From Chthonomonas sp. UBA2387 (GTDB lineage: Bacteria > Armatimonadota > Fimbriimonadia > Fimbriimonadales > Fimbriimonadaceae), in NCBI GenBank assembly GCA_002343445.1, contig DDSP01000018.1:89405-153404 (forward strand): a stretch of DNA of 64,000 nucleotides, read 5' to 3'. A program made the translations under genes and the position numbers. Below are positions 1 to 8,349 of the stretch, piece by piece; positions within the stretch are counted from its first letter, which is position 1, and the number at the start of each line of letters is the position of its first letter. The notes below the pieces were generated by a model. It saw only the letters and a list, made by a program, of their open reading frames with translations. It was not told the origin of the DNA and made no database searches.

Positions 1-30
1 CGACCGGGCCCGTTCTGATTGACGCGACCT

Positions 31-1854
31 CTAGGCTCCAGACTGACCGAAGTTCTTGCGAATGATCAAGAAGTCGTTCGCATTGACCGTGTTGTCCTTG
101 TTGAGGTCGGCGTTGGCGTTCCAGTTGCCGCTGCCGGGGGACGAGCCGAACGCGGCGCGCAGGGCCAAGAAGTCCGGGATGCCCACGGAGTTGTCCCCGT
201 TGACGTCGCCGTTCTTCAGCGTGAAGTTCTGACCGGTGGCGCCGCCGGACGTGATGTTCACGTTGGTGCGCTTCGCGGTCAGCCACGTTTGGCCACGGCA
301 CGTGATGTCGTAGGTGCCCGTCAGCGTGGACGTGAACGAGTACACGCCGTTTGCCGCGGGAACCGGGTTATAGGTCGCGACGACCGTGCTCGTCCCAGGG
401 TTGAGCAACTGCACGGTGAGGACTTGATCGGTCAGCGCGCCGGTCAGGTCTTCCAAGGTCACCGTTCCACTGACCACGGGGCTGGACTGAACCTCGATGC
501 TGAAGTTGTACATCTGGACGTCGTTCGTCCCGGATCCAAACACCCGGATGAAGAATGGGCCCGAGCCGTTCAGCTGGAAGTTCGTCAGCGTTTCGCCCTG
601 ACCAGCGCCGTTGGTGTTGACCGTGGTGAGCACTGTGGTCCCGTTCGTGTCGCGCACCTCGAACCCGAGGTTCTGGCGATTGAGCGTGTTGTACGAGGCC
701 GTGGTGCCGTTGCAGCCGCTCGACTGGTTGCCGATCGTGTAGGTCGCCCCGGTGGGGGTCAACGTCACGTTGATCTTGGCGTTGGACGGCACCTGGAACT
801 TGTAGAAGTCCACGTCCGCCGTTTTGTCGAGGCTGACCTGGTTCGTCGGGTGGACGCCGACGCCGAGCGAGCCGAGGTCGGTCGCCGTACCCGAGGTGTC
901 GTTGTTCTCGAAGCGGTCGCCGTAGTACCAGTTGCCGGCCAGGATGTCGTCCAATTGCACCAAGTCGAAGTTGGTGTTGAGGAACGGCTCCATGAGTTTG
1001 GTGCCATCGCAGGGCACCGAGTGGCCGAAGCCCAGCCCGTGGCCGTGCTCGTGGCCAAGCGTGTTGCGAAGGAAACGGTAGTCGTTGGTGGGCGACTGCC
1101 AGTTCTCATCGGTGTCGATGACCATGTCGCCGCTGTTCGGATAGTAGTTATAGGCGAGGACTCCAGACTGGCCATCCAGTGCCTTCCCCGCGATGCGGCA
1201 ATCGCCCCGAACGCCTGTCGAGCCCGCCGAGCCGCTCGCATTGATTTCCACGCCGTCGTCGTTGTTCTCCTGGGTGTACACGAGGCCCGCGACTTGACCC
1301 CACCGCTCCATCGCTGCCGTGAGCTTGGTCTTCCAAGTGCTGCCGCCGAACTTCGTGTTCATCTGGGCGTTGAGGTTGCTGGGCCCGCCCCCGAAGCCGG
1401 CGTTTGGAATCGTGGTTCCATCCGGAACGTAGGAGTACGTCAGCCGAACCGGGTCGCCAGGGTTCCCCGTATTGGTTTGCTGAGCCGTCCGGCTCCAACG
1501 AGCGTTGCCGCTGACGTTGTACCAAGGCTCCTGGTTGCCCGCCACCGAGTTGGAGAACTGCCACATCACGCGGCCGATGTACTTGGGATCGGTGCCCGCC
1601 GCAAAGATCACCGAGACCTTCACGCCATCGGCGGTCGTCCCGATGACGCACATCGGCCGATCGTCCACCGGTTCGCTGAGTTGGGTCAAGGTCGAGGTCG
1701 CGGCGTCCGAGGCCGAGGCGTCCACCCCGGTCAAGGCGCAATCCGCCTCGTGTTTGGTTGAATCCGAGACGAGCCATGCGACCGTACCTGCGACCGATAC
1801 TGTTGAAAGGACCCCAAGGGCCACCAGAAGTTTGGTTTTCACGATCCTGAACAT
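31..1854 (-). CDS. Secreted metzincin-type metalloprotease with C-terminal dockerin-like repeat
   Basis: The 607-residue product starts MFRIVKTKLL and has a hydrophobic N-terminal segment (about residues 7-26) that would serve as a signal peptide or anchor. I prefer this ATG over the one 13 codons upstream because it places the signal sequence at the N-terminus. A zinc-binding HExxHxxGxxH motif (HEHGHGLGFGH, from about residue 268) identifies a metzincin-type peptidase, followed by a Met (KLMEPF) that could be the Met-turn. A beta-rich, pre-peptidase-like region follows (about 330-480), then a CarboxypepD_reg-like stretch. The last 60 residues hold two Asp/Asn-rich Ca-binding loops (GDVNGDNSVG and ADLNKDNTVN) typical of dockerin type I repeats. 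Likely secreted; substrate unknown. Confidence 0.88.
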   Translation of the reverse strand: MFRIVKTKLLVALGVLSTVSVAGTVAWLVSDSTKHEADCALTGVDASASDAATSTLTQLSEPVDDRPMCVIGTTADGVKVSVIFAAGTDPKYIGRVMWQFSNSVAGNQEPWYNVSGNARWSRTAQQTNTGNPGDPVRLTYSYVPDGTTIPNAGFGGGPSNLNAQMNTKFGGSTWKTKLTAAMERWGQVAGLVYTQENNDDGVEINASGSAGSTGVRGDCRIAGKALDGQSGVLAYNYYPNSGDMVIDTDENWQSPTNDYRFLRNTLGHEHGHGLGFGHSVPCDGTKLMEPFLNTNFDLVQLDDILAGNWYYGDRFENNDTSGTATDLGSLGVGVHPTNQVSLDKTADVDFYKFQVPSNAKINVTLTPTGATYTIGNQSSGCNGTTASYNTLNRQNLGFEVRDTNGTTVLTTVNTNGAGQGETLTNFQLNGSGPFFIRVFGSGTNDVQMYNFSIEVQSSPVVSGTVTLEDLTGALTDQVLTVQLLNPGTSTVVATYNPVPAANGVYSFTSTLTGTYDITCRGQTWLTAKRTNVNITSGGATGQNFTLKNGDVNGDNSVGIPDFLALRAAFGSSPGSGNWNANADLNKDNTVNANDFLIIRKNFGQSGA

Positions 1855-1951
1855 TCCTCCGAAGTCGAGCCCAAAACGACCAGACGCGACCAATCATGGG
1901 ACGACAATGGCAACGCGATCGTTCGTTTTGGGGAACGCTGAGGTTCCCATT

Positions 1952-2617
1952 TTAGCGAAATTCCCGCCACGCATCCAAAAGGTGCTCGGCGAGGCACGCT
2001 GGATTCCACTCCATGACGTTCTGTTTGCGTGGGTTTGGGAACACCGAGGCAAGGTCCACAAGCGGCTCTCCGAACGGAATGCTCGCCTGAAGCAGCACGG
2101 CTCCGCCCGCGAGCGACAGGGCACATCCGCAGACCTTGATCCCAGTGTCCGAGTTCACGATGTCGTTCGGCGACACGTGGGCGAAGCAGTCGCCGGTTCG
2201 TCCCGTCCCTCGCGCGAAGGGGGTTTCCTCCGCAAGCGACGCGTTGAGTCCGCAATCGCGCAAGGCGGCGACGATCGGTATGGCGAGCGCCCGATAGGCT
2301 CGTTTCACCGCTCGATCGCGCAATCCCGCTGGCACGTCCGGGAGCAACCCATCCAGCCTCGCGGCTAGGCCAAGCGTGACGTCGTGCCCATGCAAGACGG
2401 CTTTGCCGCCGGTGGGACGGCGGACCATCGGCACGCCGCATCCGCTCAGAATCTCGCGTTCTGCGCGTTGGAACGCGCCCAGACTGATCCAAGCGCCGTT
2501 CCACCCGTAGATGCGGCCAACGGCATCATGCCCGCTGAGTGCTGGGATCAAGGCACGGTCTCGAGCCATGTTCGTCGGCCCGTCGTGGCAACCGTCCTCG
2601 ACCAGTTCCAACGTCAA
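1952..2617 (-). CDS. Lipoate-protein ligase A / octanoyltransferase family protein
   Basis: The 221-residue protein belongs to the biotin/lipoate A/B ligase fold. It shows the family signature RRPTGGKAVLHGHD (residues 66-79) and a downstream TGDCFAHVSPND segment with Cys144, followed by the lysine of GIKVCG (Lys161) that in the family contacts the lipoyl-AMP or acyl intermediate. Such enzymes attach lipoate or octanoate to lipoyl domains of 2-oxoacid dehydrogenases and GcvH. The Cys144 context resembles LipM-type octanoyltransferases, but ligase and transferase cannot be told apart here. It overlaps the upstream membrane-protein gene by 4 nt, so the two are probably co-transcribed. Confidence 0.85.
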   Translation of the reverse strand: MTLELVEDGCHDGPTNMARDRALIPALSGHDAVGRIYGWNGAWISLGAFQRAEREILSGCGVPMVRRPTGGKAVLHGHDVTLGLAARLDGLLPDVPAGLRDRAVKRAYRALAIPIVAALRDCGLNASLAEETPFARGTGRTGDCFAHVSPNDIVNSDTGIKVCGCALSLAGGAVLLQASIPFGEPLVDLASVFPNPRKQNVMEWNPACLAEHLLDAWREFR

Positions 2618-3579
2618 TGATCGAGCCTCTGCTGGATCGAGTCGTCCAGTTCTCGCTCGGCTCGCTTCAATGCGCCGATCTCGTTGAGGGCCAGGTCGAT
2701 GGCCGAGGTCGATGACTGCCGCGCAGCGGCCATGGGTCGGGCGCTGGGAGCGGGGGCTTTTTCCATCTCGTCGGCCAACGTGCGGAGTTTGGTTCCGATC
2801 TGGTGCAGCGGGCGGAGCAGGGCGGGCTGGTAGCCATAGACGTCCTCATCCGAAGTCCCGTACTTGACGCCCAGTTTCCTGAGCAGTTCCTCGGCATCTA
2901 CGGCAAAGAAGTCCTCGGCCCATTCAAGGAACTCGGGCGAGCCCGATTGCCGCTTTTCCGAGAGACCCGCTCGCGCTAGGTAGATCGCCTCGAGCATCGC
3001 CTCGTCGGCGGCCCGCAGTGCTTGATCCCTCACGGCGAACCAGTGGCCTTCCAACAGATCGGGATTCCAGGCTGGCGAGTCCAGGGCCCCCCGGACGCGG
3101 CTCCAATGAAACGCGCACGCCTCGAGCACTTCGGCGGTCGGCACGTCCATATACCGGTGGAGTCTGCGACCCCGGACGTGTTCGAGCATCTTTTTGGCTG
3201 CCTTGTGCGCTTCGACCACGGCCTTCTTGGCTTCGTCTCTGGGGTGGAAGTTGTTTCGGTACATGAACACCCAACCCGTCCACACCGCGCCCAACGCCGC
3301 CAATCCGCCGAGCATCATGGCGGGCGTGTCGGTGATGGCGGTGGCGAGTCCAGCCACGACAAGAGACGTGATTGTGCCGCCGACCCCAAGTCCGATCAAC
3401 CAGCCTTCGGCCCGCTCCAGCGGGGAGGTTTTGTGCACATGCTCCAGATATTCCCGGAGTTTCGGAAAATGCCGACGCTTCTTGGACACGGAACGGCCTA
3501 TTGTGCGTGATTCCACGCAAGAGCTTGGGCCCTCGGGTGGACTCGCGGCGACCAGCACGGGATTCAAGATCCATTGCAT
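2614..3579 (-). CDS. Membrane protein with two central transmembrane helices, function unknown
   Basis: I do not recognise the family. The 321-residue product has a charged N-terminus, two adjacent hydrophobic helices (about residues 63-115, a glycine- and alanine-rich pair), then a long soluble helical region of roughly 200 residues that includes a Lys/Ala-rich stretch (DEAKKAVVEAHKAAKKML) likely to form a coiled coil. The start is uncertain: ATG at 3579 has a purine-rich AAGGGGG 13 nt upstream, while a GTG at 3489 (SKKRRHFPKL) would give a shorter protein beginning just before the membrane region. It overlaps the lipoate ligase gene by 4 nt. Confidence 0.65.
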   Translation of the reverse strand: MQWILNPVLVAASPPEGPSSCVESRTIGRSVSKKRRHFPKLREYLEHVHKTSPLERAEGWLIGLGVGGTITSLVVAGLATAITDTPAMMLGGLAALGAVWTGWVFMYRNNFHPRDEAKKAVVEAHKAAKKMLEHVRGRRLHRYMDVPTAEVLEACAFHWSRVRGALDSPAWNPDLLEGHWFAVRDQALRAADEAMLEAIYLARAGLSEKRQSGSPEFLEWAEDFFAVDAEELLRKLGVKYGTSDEDVYGYQPALLRPLHQIGTKLRTLADEMEKAPAPSARPMAAARQSSTSAIDLALNEIGALKRAERELDDSIQQRLDH

Positions 3580-3727
3580 CTCGGCGCCGCCCCCTTGGTC
3601 GCCCTGACCTGGACCGCCTTGTCGATGGCCCAAACCCCAACCAGCGTCGACGACATGTTGGCCGAGTCCAGGCAGGATGCACGCCACTAACCCTGCAAAT
3701 CTGGGAGTTTGTGCCAGAATTGCAGGG

Positions 3728-4891
3728 ATGATCGCGCGCAAACTCGTCTCACGAGTGCGGGGCAGTCTGGACCGGTTTCCCGCAGTGGCCCTGCTTGGCC
3801 CGCGCCAAGTAGGCAAGACCACGCTGGCGAGGAGGTCCCTCGATGTGCCTCACGTGTATCTCGACCTGGAAAGCCCCTCGGATCTTGCCAAGCTCGAAGA
3901 CGCCGAGGGCTACTTGCGGATGCATGCGGGGAGGTTGGTTGTGTTGGACGAGGTCCAGCGGAAGCCGGGAATCTTCCAGACCTTGCGCGGCCTGATCGAC
4001 CAGCGCATCTTGAGTGGTGCCGGGGCGGGCCAGTACTTGCTTCTGGGCTCGGCTTCGATCGACCTCCTGAAGCAGTCGAGCGAAACGCTGGCTGGGCGCA
4101 TCGCTTACCTTGAACTGGGCGGTCTGCGGGCCGACGAGGTCGATCGAGACGCCGTGACCAACCTCTGGAATCGAGGTGGATTCCCGCCCAGTTTGCTCGC
4201 TCGAACCGATGCCGAGAGCGCGGATTGGCGAGAGAACTTTATCCGGTCGTATCTGGAACGAGACATCCCCGCGCTCGGACCCCGTGTCCCAGCCGAAACC
4301 TTGCGTCGGTTCTGGACCATGCTCGCCCATCGCCAGGGCTCGCCCCTCAACGCGGCAGAACTCGCCCGCAGTTTGAGCGTCGACTCCACCACGGTCGCGC
4401 GTTATCTGGACCTGCTGGTTGATCTTTTGCTTGTGAGGCGACTGATGCCCGTGCACTCCAACACTGGCAAGCGCCTGGCGAAGTCCCCCAAGACATACGT
4501 AAGGGACTGTGGATTGGCACATACGCTTCTTCGGCTGGACACGACCGATGCCGTGCTGGGCCACCCGGTCGCGGGCTTAAGCTGGGAAGGATTCGTGATC
4601 GAAAACCTGCTCGCAGCATCGCCTCCAAGGACGGATTCCGGCTTCTACCGAACCGCGACAGGGGCCGAGGTCGACTTGGTGCTCGACATGCCGAACGGTC
4701 GCCGTTGGGCCGTGGAGATCAAATTGGGAACCGACCCCACCGTCGGCCGAGGCTTCTGGAACGCGATCGAAGACCTGAGGCCCGACCGTGCGTTCGTCGT
4801 GTACGGTGGATCCGAGCGCTATCCCAGGGGCAAGGGCGTTGAGGCGGTCGGACTGCCCGAATTGATGTCTGAACTCTCCCATCAGGCGTAA
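3728..4891 (+). CDS. AAA-type ATPase with C-terminal DUF4143 domain
   Basis: The 387-residue protein has a Walker A motif (GPRQVGKTT, residues 24-32) and a Walker B-like VVLDEVQ (71-77), followed by the DUF4143 region (about 190-330) with the EFVIENLL-like and E-V-D-L/EIK residues (TGAEVDLVLD, AVEIKLG) that resemble a PD-(D/E)XK nuclease core. Members are widespread in bacteria and archaea, usually single genes in variable regions, and their role is not settled. The ATG at 3728 is preceded by CAGAAT 7 nt upstream, which would give a nearly leaderless mRNA; a longer upstream frame exists but has no support. Confidence 0.9.
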   Translation: MIARKLVSRVRGSLDRFPAVALLGPRQVGKTTLARRSLDVPHVYLDLESPSDLAKLEDAEGYLRMHAGRLVVLDEVQRKPGIFQTLRGLIDQRILSGAGAGQYLLLGSASIDLLKQSSETLAGRIAYLELGGLRADEVDRDAVTNLWNRGGFPPSLLARTDAESADWRENFIRSYLERDIPALGPRVPAETLRRFWTMLAHRQGSPLNAAELARSLSVDSTTVARYLDLLVDLLLVRRLMPVHSNTGKRLAKSPKTYVRDCGLAHTLLRLDTTDAVLGHPVAGLSWEGFVIENLLAASPPRTDSGFYRTATGAEVDLVLDMPNGRRWAVEIKLGTDPTVGRGFWNAIEDLRPDRAFVVYGGSERYPRGKGVEAVGLPELMSELSHQA

Positions 4892-4927
4892 CATCGGCCA
4901 GCACCGACGTGTGAAGTCTCGCGCGGG

Positions 4928-4933
4928 TATAAT
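4928..4933 (+). promoter_or_regulatory. Candidate -10 box for atpDC
   Basis: A perfect TATAAT lies in the 125-bp gap before atpD. No convincing -35 hexamer is visible at 16-18 nt spacing. The transcript would have an 80-nt 5' leader containing a GC hairpin (arms at 4958-4963 and 4970-4975) and a GGAGGA ribosome binding site at 4999-5004. Confidence 0.5.
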
Positions 4934-5016
4934 CTGCGCGGCCCGGCGATCCCTATCGCGCCCGCCTTTGGGCGCGGCAGTTCAAACACGTCGCCGGCGG
5001 AGGAATCAGCAACAAC

Positions 5017-6495
5017 ATGCCAGGAGTTGGCACGGTCATTCAAGTCATGGGTCCGGTCGTGGACTGCCGCTTTGCGGACGGATTGCCCAGTATCTACAAC
5101 GCGGTCGAGATCAAGGACGAGACGCGGGGCGTGAACCTCGTGTGCGAAGTCGCGCAACACTTGGGCGACGACATCGTCCGAACGGTCGCTTTGGCGAGCA
5201 CCGACGGTCTGGTCCGGGGCATGGCGGCCACCGATACGGGCGGGCCGATCTCGGTCCCTGTGGGCGAAGCCACTCTGGGACGCGTTTTCAACCTCCTCGG
5301 TCAGCCGATCGACGTGATCGAGAGCGGCGAGCACGCCGACACGCCTGAAGTTCGGGCGCAGAAGGCCGCCGCCATCGCCGAGGCTCCGCGATTGCCGATC
5401 CACCGCCAGCCGCCGAACTTCGAACAGCAGTCCACCAAAGTCGAGTTGCTTCAAACGGGTCTGAAAGTCGTCGACCTGCTGATCCCGTTCAACAAGGGCG
5501 GCAAGATCGGCCTGTTCGGCGGAGCCGGTCTGGGCAAGACGGTTCTCATCCAAGAGCTGATCCGCAACATCGCGGTCGAAGCCTCGGGCGTTTCGATGTT
5601 CGCCGGCGTCGGCGAGCGCACCCGCGAAGGCAACGACCTGTGGCTCGAAATGAAGGAAGCCACGTTCACCGACAAGGACGGCTCCACCAAGCGCGTCATC
5701 GACAAGACCGCCATGGTCTTCGGTCAGATGAACGAGCCGCCTGGCGCTCGTCTCCGCGTGGCGCTCACGGCCTTGACCATGGCCGAGTACTTCCGCGACG
5801 AGATCGGTTCGGACGTTCTCATCTTCGTGGACAACATTTTCCGCTTCGTCCAAGCGGGCTCCGAAGTCTCCGCGCTTCTCGGTCGTATGCCCAGCGCCGT
5901 CGGCTACCAGCCCACGCTGGCCACGGAGATGGGTCTGCTTCAAGAGCGCATCACGTCGACGACCAAGGGTTCGGTCACGTCGGTTCAGGCGGTTTACGTC
6001 CCTGCCGACGACCCCTCCGACCCCGCGCCGGCCACGACGTTCTCGCACTTGGACGCCTACGTCTATCTGGAGCGCTCGATCGCTTCGAAGGGCCTGTATC
6101 CCGCCGTGGACCCGCTGGCCTCGACTTCGAAGAACCTCGACCCGCAGATCGTCGGCCAAGAGCACTACGACATCGCCCGTCGCGTCCAACAGACGCTGCA
6201 GCGGTACCGCGAACTGCAGGACATCATCGCCATCCTCGGCATCGACGAACTCTCCGACGACGACAAGATGCTGGTTGCCCGCGCCCGAAAGATCGAGCGC
6301 TTCCTCAGCCAGCCGAACTTCGTCGCCGAGCAGTTCACGGGCAACCCGGGCCGCTACGTCACGATTGACGAGACGGTCGCTTCGTTCAAGGAAATCGTCA
6401 ACGGCAACTGCGACGACATGCCCGAACAGGCGTTCCTGTACTGCGGTTCGCTCGAAGACGCTCGGGAGAAGGCCCGCAAGCTCGCGGCGGTCTAA
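5017..6495 (+). CDS. atpD: F0F1 ATP synthase subunit beta
   Basis: The 492-residue catalytic subunit of the F1 head binds nucleotide at the alpha-beta interface and makes ATP from ADP and phosphate. The P-loop GGAGLGKT (residues 168-175) and the GVGERTREGNDL segment with the catalytic Glu are intact, as are the LIFVDNIFRFVQAGSEVSALLGRMPSAVGYQPTLATEMG-type core features. Length is usual for the family. A GGAGGA site lies 13 nt before the ATG. atpC follows after 3 nt, but the alpha, gamma, delta and F0 genes are not adjacent: upstream is an unrelated ATPase gene and downstream a convergent HEPN gene. Confidence 0.98.
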   Translation: MPGVGTVIQVMGPVVDCRFADGLPSIYNAVEIKDETRGVNLVCEVAQHLGDDIVRTVALASTDGLVRGMAATDTGGPISVPVGEATLGRVFNLLGQPIDVIESGEHADTPEVRAQKAAAIAEAPRLPIHRQPPNFEQQSTKVELLQTGLKVVDLLIPFNKGGKIGLFGGAGLGKTVLIQELIRNIAVEASGVSMFAGVGERTREGNDLWLEMKEATFTDKDGSTKRVIDKTAMVFGQMNEPPGARLRVALTALTMAEYFRDEIGSDVLIFVDNIFRFVQAGSEVSALLGRMPSAVGYQPTLATEMGLLQERITSTTKGSVTSVQAVYVPADDPSDPAPATTFSHLDAYVYLERSIASKGLYPAVDPLASTSKNLDPQIVGQEHYDIARRVQQTLQRYRELQDIIAILGIDELSDDDKMLVARARKIERFLSQPNFVAEQFTGNPGRYVTIDETVASFKEIVNGNCDDMPEQAFLYCGSLEDAREKARKLAAV

Positions 6496-6498
6496 AGC

Positions 6499-6906
6499 AT
6501 GGCGACGTTCACGCTCTCGGTGGTGGCTCCGGATCGCGCGGTCGTCGAGACCGAAGCCACTTCCGTCATCGCCCCTGGCGTTGACGGCTACTTCGGCGTG
6601 ATGGCCAGCCACGTGCCGATCGTCTCGGTGTTGCGCGCCGGGCTCTTGGAATACCAAGATTCCAACCTGCAGCGCAACTTCGTGGCGATCGGCGGCGGCT
6701 TCGCCGAGTTCTCGGGCAACAAGATGACCATCTTGGCGGACTCCGCCGACTTGGCCGAGGAAATCGACGTGGCGCGCGAAACGGCGGCCCTTGAACGAGC
6801 GCGCAAGGCGCTTCGGGGCGAGGATTCGACGATGACCGCCGAGCAAGCCACGGCCGAACTCGATCGCGCCATGAACCGCCTCAGAGCGGCGAAAGCGAAG
6901 AGCTAA
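6499..6906 (+). CDS. atpC: F0F1 ATP synthase subunit epsilon
   Basis: The 135-residue protein has the N-terminal beta-sandwich of epsilon subunits (FTLSVVAPDRAVVETEATSV onward, with GYFGVMASHVPIVSVLRAG) and a C-terminal helical hairpin (about residues 88-135, ending in a Lys/Ala-rich tail). It belongs to the central stalk and can inhibit ATP hydrolysis. It starts 3 nt after the atpD stop, so the two form one transcription unit. Its end overlaps the stop of the convergent HEPN gene by 4 nt. Confidence 0.96.
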   Translation: MATFTLSVVAPDRAVVETEATSVIAPGVDGYFGVMASHVPIVSVLRAGLLEYQDSNLQRNFVAIGGGFAEFSGNKMTILADSADLAEEIDVARETAALERARKALRGEDSTMTAEQATAELDRAMNRLRAAKAKS

Positions 6907-7409
6907 GCCTTCATGGCTTTTTGCACCAGAAGCGCCGTGAGGAACACAAGCGTCTTGGGGTCCTTTTTGACGCGTTCGAAGGCGAGATGTGCCGTGACGC
7001 ATGTGAAGATAGCGCGCATCACTTCGCTCCGGGAGAAGACGCGCCCCAGGTCGTAGTTCGCTTCGTGGCGCATCTGCTGAAGGTCCACAAAGGTCTTGGC
7101 GACAAGGGCCAAGTCGGGCGGAACCGACGTGATGGCACGACTGAGCTTGGGGGACGGCTTACCTTCTCCAAACTGCTTCGCCACAACGTGCATCTCGGCG
7201 TGCAAAAACGCCCGAGCAAGGCACTGACGCAACTCGAGGGTTGCCCGCTTTCGACCGAGCAACCTCGCCGTTCCCTCAAAGACCAATAGGTGGAAAAGGC
7301 TATAGTACGCTGCGGAGACTGCTCGCCGGAGGGAAGCCTGCCGCGGTTTGCCCTTCGAGTCCGTGGCCAGAGCAAGAGCTTGGAGAACCAGATCCCTGTG
7401 AAGGCTCAT
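6903..7409 (-). CDS. HEPN-domain protein, candidate toxin-like partner
   Basis: The 168-residue, all-helical protein contains a HEPN-type pattern: RRAVSAAYYSLFHLL near the N-terminus (about residues 28-42) and QQMRHEANYDLG (about 111-122). HEPN proteins are often RNases or AMPylating toxins, but the classical catalytic R-x4-6-H motif is not evident; the RHEANYD form is instead common in non-classical members. The gene overlaps the upstream small gene by 4 nt (ATGA), which argues for translational coupling and a two-gene module like a toxin-antitoxin pair. No nucleotidyltransferase (MNT) partner is present. Function remains inferred. Confidence 0.75.
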   Translation of the reverse strand: MSLHRDLVLQALALATDSKGKPRQASLRRAVSAAYYSLFHLLVFEGTARLLGRKRATLELRQCLARAFLHAEMHVVAKQFGEGKPSPKLSRAITSVPPDLALVAKTFVDLQQMRHEANYDLGRVFSRSEVMRAIFTCVTAHLAFERVKKDPKTLVFLTALLVQKAMKA

Positions 7410-7831
7410 GCAAGCTTTGCGACCTCGCTAAGTGTGCGGAAACGCACAAACACTTCGTCTGAAGCGTGCTCGGGGATTCCCCGAACGACCTCGCGGACCC
7501 GATTCTCGATCACCGAAATGCTCTCGTTTATCAAGGGGTCCACTTCTCTGGCTTCCTGCTTCGGTTTGCTCTCTCCCTTGATCTTGACGACTTCCTTGTG
7601 GAAAGGGGGTATCGCTTTCCCAGCGGCAATTTCGTCGAGCAGTTTCCGGACTGCTTCAAGGGCTCTGGCCCCTTCGAGCGAACGGCTCAGTCCATCGTAC
7701 TCGTCCGGCAAGATGACGTAAACCCACACCGCCGGTTCCTCGTAGGCGCTCAAGCCCTGCTCGACGCGGAAGTCGAGACTGGGACCGATCTTCGAACCCA
7801 AGAGCTTTTCTCGAATCTGTGTGTCTGTCAT
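7406..7831 (-). CDS. Small protein upstream of HEPN gene, paralogue of the gene at 8029-8325
   Basis: The 141-residue protein is not a family I can name. It shares GLSAYEEPAVWVYVILPDEYD and a C-terminal VFVRFRTLSEV with the product of the next upstream gene. Between these conserved blocks it has an insert of about 40 residues rich in Lys/Glu (about 72-100). The ATG at 7831 is chosen because TATAAT sits exactly 6 nt upstream, which predicts a leaderless mRNA; a longer frame to 8032 would run through that promoter. It overlaps the HEPN gene by 4 nt and may be its antitoxin or regulator (inference). Confidence 0.72.
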   Translation of the reverse strand: MTDTQIREKLLGSKIGPSLDFRVEQGLSAYEEPAVWVYVILPDEYDGLSRSLEGARALEAVRKLLDEIAAGKAIPPFHKEVVKIKGESKPKQEAREVDPLINESISVIENRVREVVRGIPEHASDEVFVRFRTLSEVAKLA

Positions 7832-7837
7832 GACTCC

Positions 7838-7843
7838 ATTATA
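7838..7843 (-). promoter_or_regulatory. -10 box TATAAT, 6 nt before a start codon
   Basis: A perfect TATAAT on the minus strand is separated by only six bases from the ATG at 7831. Transcription starting 6-7 nt downstream of the hexamer would begin at the start codon, giving a leaderless transcript of the HEPN module. Confidence 0.55.
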
Positions 7844-7979
7844 CAGACCACCGCTTTCGAGACGAGACCTCAGTGGCAGGTCGACTGTGCGCAGCGTATA
7901 GTGCCTCTCGGAGTCACCACAGACCGTTGGAAACGGAGGTTGGAGACCCCGCTCTAGAACTCCGCCAGGCTCGGGCACG

Positions 7980-7997
7980 GACCCGACAGAGCGGGTC
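7980..7997 (-). terminator. GC hairpin between two paralogous genes
   Basis: GACCCG and CGGGTC form a 6-bp stem with a 6-nt loop, just after the gene at 8029-8325 on the minus strand. A second, longer pairing with 7945-7955 is possible. There is no clear U-tract, so termination is only a guess. Confidence 0.3.
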
Positions 7998-8028
7998 CCT
8001 CCATTCTTTCGCGCTCCGGCCGCCAAAC

Positions 8029-8325
8029 TCACGCAGCGTCTCCGACTTCTGAGACGGTCCAGAAGCGGACGAACACCATGTGGTTCTTCAACGGGCGAGG
8101 CCCCTCGTCCGGATCGCTTGACCTCAGCTTAGGCACCCACTCGAGCAGTTCGTGACGAATCCTGCGAGGCGACTCGGCGTTATACTCGTCAGGCAACACG
8201 ACGTAGATCCAAACGGCAGGTTCGTCGTAGGCGCTCAAGCCAACCTGAACGATGAAGTCCTCGATCGGTTCGGGCTGCGTTTCCCTCCACTCCAGAAGGG
8301 CTGACTTGATCTCGTCCGGTTTCAT
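8029..8325 (-). CDS. Small protein, shorter paralogue of the HEPN-module gene at 7406-7831
   Basis: The 98-residue protein has QVGLSAYDEPAVWIYVVLPDEY in its middle and FVRFWTVSEV near the end, matching the two conserved blocks of the gene 200 bp downstream. The internal Lys/Glu-rich insert of that paralogue is missing. The start is supported by a TATACT hexamer exactly 6 nt upstream of the ATG. It looks like a tandem duplication in which each copy kept its own promoter, but only the second copy still has a HEPN partner. Function unknown; an antitoxin-like role is inference from context. Confidence 0.72.
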   Translation of the reverse strand: MKPDEIKSALLEWRETQPEPIEDFIVQVGLSAYDEPAVWIYVVLPDEYNAESPRRIRHELLEWVPKLRSSDPDEGPRPLKNHMVFVRFWTVSEVGDAA

Positions 8326-8331
8326 GGCGAG

Positions 8332-8337
8332 AGTATA
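8332..8337 (-). promoter_or_regulatory. -10 box TATACT, 6 nt before a start codon
   Basis: The hexamer lies six bases before the ATG at 8325 on the minus strand, the same spacing as for the paralogous gene at 7831. This predicts a leaderless mRNA. Confidence 0.5.
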
Positions 8338-8349
8338 GCGCTTCCGGTT

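Noticed and set aside
4882..7002. 706-codon open frame on the minus strand opposite atpD-atpC
   Set aside because: It is a high-GC antisense shadow. Its translation is Arg/Asp/Val/His-rich without domains, while the plus strand encodes two clear ATP synthase subunits.
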